NCBI GenBank assembly: GCA_964454685.1
Contig: CAYVTZ010000009.1
Span: forward strand, 1-64,000
DNA: 64,000 nt
Origin: CAYVTZ01 sp964454685
GTDB lineage: Bacteria; Bacillota; Clostridia; Christensenellales; Christensenellaceae
Direction: 5' to 3'
This document shows, piece by piece, positions 17,034 through 25,466 of this stretch. Below the pieces are notes generated by a model. The model did not search any database, was not told the origin of the DNA, and worked only from the letters and a program-made list of their open reading frames with translations. Every line of letters begins with the position of its first letter. The stretch's first letter is position 1. A program made the position numbers and the translations under genes.

Positions 17034-17801
17034 ATGAAAATAGCAGTTTCGGGAAAAGGCGGCGTCGGGAAATCGACGGTTGCGGCTACGCTTGCGGTTT
17101 TGCTGGCGGAGAATGGCAATCGCGTTTTGGCGCTGGATTCGGATCCCGATGCAAATTTGGCTTCCTCGCTGGGTATATCGCACGAAGAGCAAAATAAGAT
17201 CGTGACGATTGCACAGCAGATCGAGCTGATCGAAGAGCGGACAGGTGCCAAAGTGGGACAGTATGGGCAAGTGTTTAAACTGAATCCGGAGGTTTCCGAT
17301 GTGGCGGACAATTATGCGTATCGTCATCGCGGAGTAGACCTTTTGGTATTGGGTGCAGCACAGCAGGGCGGCGGCGGATGTGCCTGTCCGGAAAACACCT
17401 TTATTCGTGCGCTGGTGACGGATCTCGTGCTGTTTAAGGACGAGACGCTCATCATGGACATGGAGGCGGGCATCGAGCATCTGGGGCGCGCGACATCGCG
17501 TGGCGTGGATGTTTTGCTTGTGGTGGTGGAACCGGGACAGCGCTCCATCGATTGTGCGTTGCTGATCGATCGCATGGCGAGTGAGATCGGCGTGAAGCGC
17601 ATCCTGTTTGTTGCAAATAAAGTGACAGACGAAAAGGACATTGAGTTTGTGAAGGCGGCATTGCCGGGTAAAGAGGTCGTTGCCTTTCTGCCGTACACCA
17701 AGCTCATGAAGAATGCAGATCGCGATGGCGTTTGCGTTTACGACTGTCTGGACGAGGAAACACTTTGCAAATACGATGAAATTATTCGGAGGATCAACTG
17801 A
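17034..17801 (+). CDS. cooC: CooC-type nickel-insertion ATPase
   Basis: 255-residue MinD/CooC family ATPase. The deviant Walker A SGKGGVGKST is at residues 6-15 and the CxC motif of nickel-binding CooC proteins is at Cys116-Cys118 (GGGGCACPE). CooC dimerises on ATP, binds Ni through the CxC pair and helps load the C-cluster of CO dehydrogenase; a homologue, AcsF, matures acetyl-CoA synthase. This is the first of two tandem copies immediately upstream of the CODH gene; which copy serves which enzyme is not evident. A CGGAGG site lies 7 bases before the ATG. Confidence 0.9.
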   Translation: MKIAVSGKGGVGKSTVAATLAVLLAENGNRVLALDSDPDANLASSLGISHEEQNKIVTIAQQIELIEERTGAKVGQYGQVFKLNPEVSDVADNYAYRHRGVDLLVLGAAQQGGGGCACPENTFIRALVTDLVLFKDETLIMDMEAGIEHLGRATSRGVDVLLVVVEPGQRSIDCALLIDRMASEIGVKRILFVANKVTDEKDIEFVKAALPGKEVVAFLPYTKLMKNADRDGVCVYDCLDEETLCKYDEIIRRIN

Positions 17802-17803
17802 TT

Positions 17804-18556
17804 ATGAGCAGACTTTTTGCCTTTTCTGGAAAAGGCGGTGTGGGAAAGACAACGTTGTCGGCCATGTTTTTACGTGCGCTGGTAGAAAACGGAAAAAAGC
17901 CTGTCTTGGCGATCGATGCTGATCCCAACAGTTGCTTGGACGCGCAGCTCGGGGTGACGGTGACGTCTACCATCGGCAGCGCAAGGGAGACAGTGCGCGA
18001 AGAAGCGCAGGAATCCGCCATGAGCAAGCAGGAATTGCTGCGCCTTAAAATTGCGCAGGGTATGGTGGAAGCCGAAGGATTTGACTTAATTTCAATGGGG
18101 AGACCGGAAGGCGCGGGCTGCTATTGCTACGCGAACAACGTCTTAAAAGGCGCGATTGGCGAACTTGCCGATCAATATCCTTATGTGGTGCTGGACAATG
18201 AAGCCGGGCTGGAAAATCTTTCCCGCCGCATCGTCGTCAAGCTGGATACGTTGGTACTCGTTTCGGACGCTTCGAACAACGGCCTCAGAACTTTGTTGCG
18301 TCTGTACGAGCTGACGAAGGAAATGAAAGTGGACTATAACAAGCTGGTTTTGATTGTGAATCGAACCAGAAGCGACGCACTGCCCACCATGGCGGAACAG
18401 GTCAAGCAGCAGACGGGCGCCGATGTGCTGCTGGCGCTGCCCTATGATGAGCAGGTTGCACGGTGCGCGGAAGAAGATGCGCCTGTGTGGGAACTCTCGA
18501 AGAATAATCTCGTCTATCAGGCTATCGAAGGCCTCATGCAGGAGATTACAAAATAA
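17804..18556 (+). CDS. second CooC/AcsF-type maturation ATPase
   Basis: 250 residues, starting 2 bases after the first cooC. Walker A SGKGGVGKTT is at residues 8-17 and the nickel-binding CxC is Cys106-Cys108 (GAGCYCYAN). It is a clear homologue of the preceding protein but diverged, for example in the spacing to the CxC. Having two copies next to CODH and ACS suggests one matures CODH (C-cluster) and the other ACS (A-cluster), as proposed for CooC and AcsF in other acetogens. The assignment within the pair is inference. Confidence 0.88.
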   Translation: MSRLFAFSGKGGVGKTTLSAMFLRALVENGKKPVLAIDADPNSCLDAQLGVTVTSTIGSARETVREEAQESAMSKQELLRLKIAQGMVEAEGFDLISMGRPEGAGCYCYANNVLKGAIGELADQYPYVVLDNEAGLENLSRRIVVKLDTLVLVSDASNNGLRTLLRLYELTKEMKVDYNKLVLIVNRTRSDALPTMAEQVKQQTGADVLLALPYDEQVARCAEEDAPVWELSKNNLVYQAIEGLMQEITK

Positions 18557-18570
18557 TAATGGAGGTATAC

Positions 18571-20520
18571 ATGAATAACGATTTAGAAGTATTCGCGAAT
18601 AAAGTTGATGACATAGCATCATGTGAAATGCTTGGTAAAGCGCAAACTGATTGTGTTGACACCTGCTTTGATCGTTATGAGACGCAAAAGGCTCAGTGTA
18701 AGTTTGGAACGGGCGGCATTTGCTGCCGCATCTGCTATATGGGACCGTGCCGCATCACGGCAAAATCCCCGAAGGGTATTTGCGGAGCAGACGCGGACAC
18801 CATTGCTGCAAGAAATTTCCTGCGTGAAGTTTCCGGCGGTACGTCCTCTCACTCCGACCACGGCAGACACGTTGCCTTGCTGCTCAAAGAGATTTGCGAA
18901 GGAAAAGAAACGGGTTACAAGATTAAGGACGAACAGGCTGTGATGGACATTGCGGCGCTGTACGGCCTTGAAACGGAAGGCAAAGACGTGAAGGAAGTGT
19001 GCGGCGAGCTGGCTGACATCTTCATCGGCGACTTCACAGCGCAGACCGAAAACATGAAAACGCCTTATCTGGCACCCCAAAAGACGCGTCAGGTGTGGGA
19101 GAACCTCGGCATTATGCCACAGGGTATCGACCGCATGGTGGTGGAAGCCATGCACCGTACGCACATGGGCGTGGATCACGATTACAGAAACATTCTGATG
19201 CATGCATTCCGTCAGTCCATTGCAAATGGCTGGGGCGGATCGCGCATTGCCACCATGGCATCGGATATTTTGTTTGGCACACCTCGCGCGCTGCGTGCGG
19301 AGGTCAACCTCGGTATCCTCAAAAAAGAGAATGTCAACATCATCGTGCACGGTCACGAGCCGACGCTTTCGGATATGATCGCGATTGCGGTCAAACAGCC
19401 GGACATGATCGAATACGCCAAGGCTGCGGGTGCAGAAGGCATTACGCTGGGCGGCATCTGCTGTACGGCAAACGAAATCCTCATGCGTCACGGCGTCCCG
19501 ATTGCGGGTAACTTCCTCCAGCAGGAGCTTGCGATTGTAACGGGCGCAGTGGAAATGATGATTGTAGACGTGCAGTGCGTATTCCCGTCGCTGCCTATGG
19601 TTGCGGAGCACTATCACACCAAGATTGTTTCGACGGTGGATATGGCAAAGACCATCGGCGCAGAAGCATTCGACTTTGATGAGGAGAAGCCGCTGGAATC
19701 AGCGAAAGACCTCGTGAAAAAGGCGATCGACAACTTCAAAAACCGCGATCAGGCTGCGGTCAAGATCCCGGAAGAGAAGCAAACGGTGATCGCGGGCTTC
19801 TCGGTACGCGAAATCAAATACATGTTGGGCGGTACATTCCGCGCTTCCTTCCGTCCCTTAAACGATGCGATCATTTCCGGTCGTATTCGCGGTGCGGTTG
19901 GCATCGTTGGCTGTAACAACCCCAAATTCAAAACAGACTGGTATTGCAACGAGCTGGTTAAGGAACTGGTCAAAAACAACGTGCTTGTTGTTGAGACAGG
20001 TTGCTGTGCGATTGCGTCCGGTAAGGACGGCAAATTGACGCCGGAAACAGCCTTGGAATACGCGGGCGACAGCCTCAAAGAGGTGTGCGAAACGGTTGGG
20101 ATTCCTCCGGTATTGCACATGGGCAGCTGCGTAGACAACACCAGAATTTTGGAAACCTGTACGGAAATCGTCAATGAGGGCGGTTTGGGTGACATCCTGT
20201 CCGGTTTGCCGGCAGTGGGTGTGTGCCCCGAGCTCATGAGCGAAAAAGCCGTATCCATCAGTTGCTATTTTGTTGCTTCCGGTGTGGATGTGTTCATCGG
20301 ACACCCGTTCCATATCACAGGCAGCGACAATGTGATGAAGTTCCTCACCGAAGATACCAAAGAGATGTTCAATGCTTCGATGCACTTTGAAGCGGATCCG
20401 CTGGAGGCAGCAAAACAGATTATTGCCATCATCGAGGAAGCAAGAGAAAAACTCGGCATCAACAAGAAGCAAGAGAGAAAACTTTTGGATCAGAAGGAAA
20501 GGAGGGAAATCGATGTCTAA
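18571..20520 (+). CDS. cooS: anaerobic carbon monoxide dehydrogenase catalytic subunit
   Basis: Ni-Fe CO dehydrogenase (CooS/AcsA), 649 residues, reversibly interconverting CO2 and CO. The N terminus carries D- and B-cluster cysteines Cys43, Cys51, Cys52, Cys55, Cys60 and Cys71 (spacing as in known CODHs except a 3-residue shorter last gap). C-cluster blocks are visible: HGHEPTLSD, GGICCTANEI, DVQCVFPS, GCNNPK, ETGCCAIA and MGSCVDN. In this operon it should supply CO to acetyl-CoA synthase. The start is the ATG at 18571, since the ATG at 18559 lies before the GGAGGT ribosome site. Its end overlaps the next gene by 8 bases, implying translational coupling with ACS. Confidence 0.96.
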   Translation: MNNDLEVFANKVDDIASCEMLGKAQTDCVDTCFDRYETQKAQCKFGTGGICCRICYMGPCRITAKSPKGICGADADTIAARNFLREVSGGTSSHSDHGRHVALLLKEICEGKETGYKIKDEQAVMDIAALYGLETEGKDVKEVCGELADIFIGDFTAQTENMKTPYLAPQKTRQVWENLGIMPQGIDRMVVEAMHRTHMGVDHDYRNILMHAFRQSIANGWGGSRIATMASDILFGTPRALRAEVNLGILKKENVNIIVHGHEPTLSDMIAIAVKQPDMIEYAKAAGAEGITLGGICCTANEILMRHGVPIAGNFLQQELAIVTGAVEMMIVDVQCVFPSLPMVAEHYHTKIVSTVDMAKTIGAEAFDFDEEKPLESAKDLVKKAIDNFKNRDQAAVKIPEEKQTVIAGFSVREIKYMLGGTFRASFRPLNDAIISGRIRGAVGIVGCNNPKFKTDWYCNELVKELVKNNVLVVETGCCAIASGKDGKLTPETALEYAGDSLKEVCETVGIPPVLHMGSCVDNTRILETCTEIVNEGGLGDILSGLPAVGVCPELMSEKAVSISCYFVASGVDVFIGHPFHITGSDNVMKFLTEDTKEMFNASMHFEADPLEAAKQIIAIIEEAREKLGINKKQERKLLDQKERREIDV

Positions 20521-23500
20521 GCTGATTTGTTCCAGTGCCATCAATGGCGCGATTGAATGGGTGCGCAAGGCGGATGCCGCTGTGACGGACGCGATTGCAG
20601 CGAAAGGTGCAGATTGCCCCGTAGCGTTCCCGAGTACCAGTTATTTCCTGCCCATCATCTATTCCTTTACGGGGATGAAGGTGCAAACGCTGGGCGATAT
20701 GCAGGATGTGCTGGCGGAAGCTAAAAAACTGCTGCCCTCTCCTGTTGCAGACAAAAACTGGCTGCCTTACCTCGGCCAGACGCTGGATGCGGGCGCGGCT
20801 GCGCTGTTTGCCTGCGAGATCATTGAAGGTGTGAAGTATGTCATGGGTCCCAATCCTGTGGATGGCATCTATCTTGGTGCGGCAAATGACATCATCATGC
20901 GTGAGCGCGGCGTGGAATTTGTAGACGGCAGTGCGCCTGGCTTTGCGGCCATCACCGGCGCGGCGCCTGACAGCAAAACTGCGGTCAAGATTGCCAAGGA
21001 ACTGCAGGAGAAGAACCTGTATGTTTTCATGGGCGGTTCCACAAACGGCGTGCAGTTTGCCGATCAGCTTGCGGAAGAAGGCGTTCAGCTTGGCTGGGAA
21101 ACACGTCTGGTTCCCTTCGGCAAAGATGTTTCTTCGCTGGTGTATGCTTTGGGCTTTGCCAACAGAGCGGCGCTGTCCTTTGGCGGCGTAGCACCCGGAG
21201 ATTTCAAGAACAACCTCAAGTACAACAAAAACCGCGTATTTGCATTCGTGCTGGCGTTTGGTGAAGTGGACGAGGAAAAATACGCAGCTGCGGCGGGTGC
21301 CATCAACTATGGTTTCCCGGTCATCGCAGACACGGATATTCCGGAAATCCTGCCCACCGGCGTTTGCACCTATGAGCATGTTGTGTCCAACGTTCCGCAC
21401 GATCAGATGGTGGAAAAAGCGTTGGAAGTGCGCGGCTGCAAAATCAAGATCACCAAGGTGCCGATTCCCGTTGCTTATGGCGCGGCATTTGAAGGTGAGC
21501 GCATCCGTAAGGAAGATACCTATGCGGAATTTGGCGGCAACAAGACCAATGCGTTTGAGTTCGTGACCAGCGTGGATTTCGACTCCATTCAGGATGGCGA
21601 CATCCAGCTCATCGGCAAAGACGTAGACGAAATCGAGCCGGGCACGGCGCTCCCGCTGGCAATTTGGGTGGAAGTGGCAGGCAGAAAAATGCAGTCCGAC
21701 TTCGAGCCGATTTTGGAGCGTCAAATCCATCACCTCGTCAATGGCGCGGAAGGTATTTGGCACATGGGTCAGCGCGATATCGTGTGGACGCGTATCTCCA
21801 AGGATGGCTTCAAAAAAGGTCTGCGCATCAAGGATTACGGTGAAATCATTCACGCAAAGTTCCTGTCGGAATATCCGGCAATCGTAGACAAAGTAAAAGT
21901 TACGCTCATCACGGATGAGGCGGAAGTGGAAAAACGTCTGGCAATCGCGCGGACGACATACGACCAGCGTAACCGTCGCCTTGAGGCAATGACGGACGAA
22001 TCGGTGGATACGTTCTACTCCTGCTTGCTGTGTCAGGCATTTGCACCCGATCACGTGTGCGTCATCACTCCCGAACGTTTGGGTCTGTGCGGCGCGTACA
22101 ACTGGTTGGACGGCAAAGCGGCATACGAGATCGACGAGACGGGCGGCAACCAGCCCATCGCAAAGGGCGAGGTGATTGACCCCGTCAAGGGCGTATGGCA
22201 GGGCGTTAACGATTATGTTTACACCAACAGTCATAAGACACTGGAATCCTTCTGCGCGTACTCCATCATGGATCGCCCGATGACTTCCTGCGGATGCTTT
22301 GAAGCAATCGTGGCATATATCCCGGAATGTAACGGCGTCATGGTCGTCAACCGCGAATTTATGGATGACACCCCCATCGGCATGACCTTCTCGGCAATCG
22401 CCGGTAACGTGGGCGGCGGCACGCAGACACCCGGATTCATGGGTATTGGTAAAGTATTCCTCTCCTCGCGTAAATTCCTCGCGGCGGAAGGCGGATTCGC
22501 GCGTTTGGTGTGGATGCCCAAAGACCTGAAAGAGACGCTGAGAGAAGACCTTGAAAAACGCTTCAGCGAGCAGCAGCTGGACAACTTCTTCGATAAAATT
22601 GCGGACGAAACGGTTGCAACGGCGGCGGAAGACGTGCGTGCATTCATGGAAAAAGTGGGACATCCCGCGCTGGGTATGCCGGATATGACGGATTATGCAC
22701 AGGCAGACGACGACGATGCTCCGGCAGCGGCGGTTGTTGTGGATGAAGAGGAAGAGGAAGAAGCGGCAGCGGCTGGCGAACTGACCAGCGTCAATGTGGA
22801 CGCGTTGCGTGCACAGATCATGGAAGAAGCACGTGCGGACATCATGAAGGACGTGGTGAGCAGTATCATCGGCACACTGTCCGAGAAGTTCCTCGGCGTG
22901 GCTCCGGCAATGGGCAGCGCTGCGGCGGCTCCGGCTGCGGCGGCAGCGGAAAGCTCCGGTCCGAAAGCTGCGGACATCGTCAAGGGCATCAAGTCCTTTG
23001 CGGTGCAGAAAGACAAATGCGATTCTCCCGTGTGGGAAGTGAAGCTGGGCGCAACTGCTGAAAACGGCGGTACGCGAGGCAAAGTGCTGACCATCGGCGG
23101 CGAGACCTGCATGCCCTTCCATTTGTGGGAAGGCAAAATGCCGAACAAGCCTTTGGTGGCGCTGCAAGTATTTGACCTTTTGTCAGAGAAATACCCGCAG
23201 CCGCTGCGCGACGTGTACGGCGAAGACCTGCTGCGCAACCCCGCTGAGATGGCGAAGGTTTGCGTAGACAAGTATGGCGCGGACCTGATCAGCGTTTCGC
23301 TGATGGGCACACATCCTGAGAAGGGTGACCGTTCTGCGGCGCAGGCTGTGGAACTCGTGCAGTCCGTTCTGAAGGCAGTGGATGTGCCGCTGATTATTGC
23401 GGGACACAGCCACTTTGACAAGAACAACGAAGTCATGAAGGCTGTTGCATCTGCTTGTGCAGGCGAAAATCTGCTGTTCAACTGGGTGGAGCAGGACAAC

Positions 23501-23971
23501 TACAAGACCATTGCCGGTGCGGCGATGGCGTATGGTCACTCCATTGTGGCACAGGCGCCCATCGACGTGAACATCTCCAAACAGATGGTCATTTTGCTGG
23601 GTAACATGGACTTCAAGAAAGAGAACATCGTAGTTGACCCGACCACGTCGGCAATCGGCTACGGCATTGAGTACACCTACTCCGTCATGGAGCGTATCCG
23701 TCAGACGGGTCTGGGTGGCGATGCAATGCTGTGCGCGCCGATGATCGTGACACCCGGTCAGGAAGTTGCGAACATCAAAGAAGCCAAAGCCTCCGCGGCA
23801 GATTTCCCGGCATGGGGCGACCTCGTGGATCGCGCGGTTGCGCTGGAGTATGTGACGGCGCAGTCCTACCTGTATTCTGGTGCTGATCTGCTCGTGATGT
23901 ATCATCCGCAGGCGGCAATGCGCTTGCAGCAGACCATCAGCGACCTGATGGACGGAAAGGGAGGTAACTAA
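20513..23971 (+). CDS. acsB-acsD: acetyl-CoA synthase fused to corrinoid iron-sulfur protein small subunit (AcsB-AcsD)
   Basis: One uninterrupted 1152-residue frame. Residues 1 to about 728 are a full-length acetyl-CoA synthase: A-cluster ligands Cys504, Cys507, Cys516, Cys526 and the Cys593-Gly-Cys595 site for the distal nickel, each two lower than in the Moorella enzyme, with the gating Phe at 510. Residues about 731-825 form a linker: Asp732-735, Glu745-750, a helical segment, then Ala/Pro-rich sequence. Residues about 826-1152 match AcsD/CdhD, the TIM-barrel small subunit of CFeSP (GGTRGKVLTIGGE, YGADLISVSLMGTHPE, YGIEYTYSVMERIR). No separate acsD is present and acsC follows 2 bases later. 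The start at 20513 has GGAGGG and overlaps cooS. The tether should place the methyl-bearing subunit beside the A-cluster. Confidence 0.95.
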   Translation: MSKLICSSAINGAIEWVRKADAAVTDAIAAKGADCPVAFPSTSYFLPIIYSFTGMKVQTLGDMQDVLAEAKKLLPSPVADKNWLPYLGQTLDAGAAALFACEIIEGVKYVMGPNPVDGIYLGAANDIIMRERGVEFVDGSAPGFAAITGAAPDSKTAVKIAKELQEKNLYVFMGGSTNGVQFADQLAEEGVQLGWETRLVPFGKDVSSLVYALGFANRAALSFGGVAPGDFKNNLKYNKNRVFAFVLAFGEVDEEKYAAAAGAINYGFPVIADTDIPEILPTGVCTYEHVVSNVPHDQMVEKALEVRGCKIKITKVPIPVAYGAAFEGERIRKEDTYAEFGGNKTNAFEFVTSVDFDSIQDGDIQLIGKDVDEIEPGTALPLAIWVEVAGRKMQSDFEPILERQIHHLVNGAEGIWHMGQRDIVWTRISKDGFKKGLRIKDYGEIIHAKFLSEYPAIVDKVKVTLITDEAEVEKRLAIARTTYDQRNRRLEAMTDESVDTFYSCLLCQAFAPDHVCVITPERLGLCGAYNWLDGKAAYEIDETGGNQPIAKGEVIDPVKGVWQGVNDYVYTNSHKTLESFCAYSIMDRPMTSCGCFEAIVAYIPECNGVMVVNREFMDDTPIGMTFSAIAGNVGGGTQTPGFMGIGKVFLSSRKFLAAEGGFARLVWMPKDLKETLREDLEKRFSEQQLDNFFDKIADETVATAAEDVRAFMEKVGHPALGMPDMTDYAQADDDDAPAAAVVVDEEEEEEAAAAGELTSVNVDALRAQIMEEARADIMKDVVSSIIGTLSEKFLGVAPAMGSAAAAPAAAAAESSGPKAADIVKGIKSFAVQKDKCDSPVWEVKLGATAENGGTRGKVLTIGGETCMPFHLWEGKMPNKPLVALQVFDLLSEKYPQPLRDVYGEDLLRNPAEMAKVCVDKYGADLISVSLMGTHPEKGDRSAAQAVELVQSVLKAVDVPLIIAGHSHFDKNNEVMKAVASACAGENLLFNWVEQDNYKTIAGAAMAYGHSIVAQAPIDVNISKQMVILLGNMDFKKENIVVDPTTSAIGYGIEYTYSVMERIRQTGLGGDAMLCAPMIVTPGQEVANIKEAKASAADFPAWGDLVDRAVALEYVTAQSYLYSGADLLVMYHPQAAMRLQQTISDLMDGKGGN

Positions 23972-23973
23972 TT

Positions 23974-25290
23974 ATGGCATTAACAGGATTGCAGATTCAA
24001 AAACTGCTGCCCAAAACAAACTGTAAGGAATGCGGCGCAAACACCTGCCTTGCTTTTGCAATGAAATTGGCCTCCAAAAAAGCGGAGCTTTCGGAATGCC
24101 CTTATGCTTCCGAAGAGGCAAAACAGATTTTGGGTGCGGCTTCCGAGCCGCCCGTGCGCACGGTTTCCATCGGTGAAAACAAGATCGGCGGCGAGACGGT
24201 GCTGTACCGCCATGAGAAAACGTTTGTAAACCAGACCATTTTGGCAGTGAACGTGGACGATTGCGATGCAAACGCCAAAGAAACTATTGCGGCATGCAAA
24301 GACTATGTGCTGGAGCGCGTGGGCGAAGTGTTGACGATGGGTGCGGTTGCGGTGACACAAACGCAGGACGACGATGCGGCGTTCCTTGCACTGGTGCAGG
24401 CTTGTGCAGATGCGAAGATGCCTGCCATCATTCGTGCGAAAAACGAAGCTACAACAGCAAAGGCAGCGGCGATCATCAAAGAAGTCGGCGGCGTAATCGC
24501 CGGCGGCAATGCGTCAAACTCGACCGCATACGCAAAAATCGCGCAGGAGAACGGCCTTGTGCTTGCAGTGGCAGGCGCAACGGTGGACGAAATCGGCGCG
24601 CAGACAGCGGCGATCAAAGAAGGTGGCTTCAATGATATGTTGATCGAAACCAAACCGCAGAGCATTGCGGAGGCGTTTCAGATCAACTCCATCATGCGCC
24701 GTGCGGCACTTGCCAACATCAAACCGATGGGGTATGCGACACTGCACTTTATGAAGGATGGCGACATTCTTTCTCTGATGGAGCAGGCGACGAATGAAAT
24801 CTGCAAATATGGCGGCATTCTGGTATTCCCGAAGTTTGACATTGCGGCGATTTCCACAACCATGACGTTGCGCCAAAACATCTTTACCGATCCGCAGAAA
24901 CCCATTCAGGTGGAGCCGGGCGTGTACAAGATCGGCGAACCGGACGAAAACTCTTATGTGTTTGTTACGACAAACTTCTCGCTCACCTACTTCCTCGTTT
25001 CGGGAGAAATCGAGAACAGCGGCATCTCCGCTTGGCTCGTGATTCCGGAGTGCGAAGGCCTGTCGGTATTGACGGCATGGGCAGCGGGCAAATTTGGCGG
25101 CGACCACATCGCGAAGTTCTTCCGCGAAACAGATGTGTACAAAACCAACAAGAACAAGTCCATTGTCATCCCCGGATATGTTGCTCAAATCAGCGGCGAA
25201 TTGCAGGAAGGCCTGGAAGGTTGGGAAGTGCTGGTCGGTTCTCAGGAAGCAAGCGACATCGAAAGCTTTGTAAAGGCAAGATTGAAGTAA
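23974..25290 (+). CDS. acsC: corrinoid iron-sulfur protein large subunit (AcsC)
   Basis: 438 residues. The N-terminal 4Fe-4S motif has Cys17, Cys20, Cys25 and Cys42 (NCKECGANTCLAFA), the same numbers as Moorella AcsC. It is followed by a TIM barrel and a C-terminal corrinoid-binding domain. It carries the Co(I)/methyl-Co(III) corrinoid and partners with the AcsD module, here the C-terminal part of the preceding fusion protein. It starts 2 bases after the fusion gene with a GGGAGG site, so the two are made together. A strong terminator follows at 25350. Confidence 0.95.
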   Translation: MALTGLQIQKLLPKTNCKECGANTCLAFAMKLASKKAELSECPYASEEAKQILGAASEPPVRTVSIGENKIGGETVLYRHEKTFVNQTILAVNVDDCDANAKETIAACKDYVLERVGEVLTMGAVAVTQTQDDDAAFLALVQACADAKMPAIIRAKNEATTAKAAAIIKEVGGVIAGGNASNSTAYAKIAQENGLVLAVAGATVDEIGAQTAAIKEGGFNDMLIETKPQSIAEAFQINSIMRRAALANIKPMGYATLHFMKDGDILSLMEQATNEICKYGGILVFPKFDIAAISTTMTLRQNIFTDPQKPIQVEPGVYKIGEPDENSYVFVTTNFSLTYFLVSGEIENSGISAWLVIPECEGLSVLTAWAAGKFGGDHIAKFFRETDVYKTNKNKSIVIPGYVAQISGELQEGLEGWEVLVGSQEASDIESFVKARLK

Positions 25291-25308
25291 TGCCGACGCA
25301 AAAGAGAA

Positions 25309-25337
25309 TTGCGTAGCCAAGCAACAAATGGTATACT
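25309..25337 (+). promoter_or_regulatory. promoter-like sequence between acsC and the activator gene
   Basis: TTGCGT (25309-25314), 17-base spacer, TATACT (25332-25337). The -10 lies in a symmetric element GTATAC-TAT-GTATAC (25331-25345). A terminator hairpin follows within 15 bases of the predicted start, so the transcript would begin with that hairpin. Confidence 0.5.
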
Positions 25338-25349
25338 ATGTATACTGAC

Positions 25350-25390
25350 CACCCGCCGACCGGAATGCAAACGGGCGGCGGGTGTTTTTT
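25350..25390 (+). terminator. rho-independent terminator of the Wood-Ljungdahl operon
   Basis: Perfect 9-bp stem CACCCGCCG (25350-25358) / CGGCGGGTG (25376-25384), 17-base loop, then six T. It separates acsC from the reductive activator and could act as full or partial termination, or as an attenuator for a transcript starting near 25344. Confidence 0.85.
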
Positions 25391-25466
25391 CAAGAAAGGG
25401 AGATCGGTGCGCGCATGTGTGCGAACCTGCTGAGCGCGGGACTGCATCGAAATAAGGAATCAGATT

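Noticed and set aside
20372..20512. Upstream extension of the acsB-acsD frame inside cooS
   Set aside because: It is a shadow of cooS; the GGAGGG site and family N terminus place the start at 20513.
22700..22760. Low-complexity Asp/Glu/Ala run as a sign of a sequencing or assembly error joining two genes
   Set aside because: The frame stays open on both sides, codon use is mixed (gaa/gag, gac/gat), and both flanking modules are complete, so a genuine linker is more likely; read-level confirmation is still worth having.
20459..23167. Very long open frame (902 codons) on the minus strand opposite cooS/acsB-acsD
   Set aside because: It is antisense to a clearly recognised protein, has no family resemblance and arises from codon bias.
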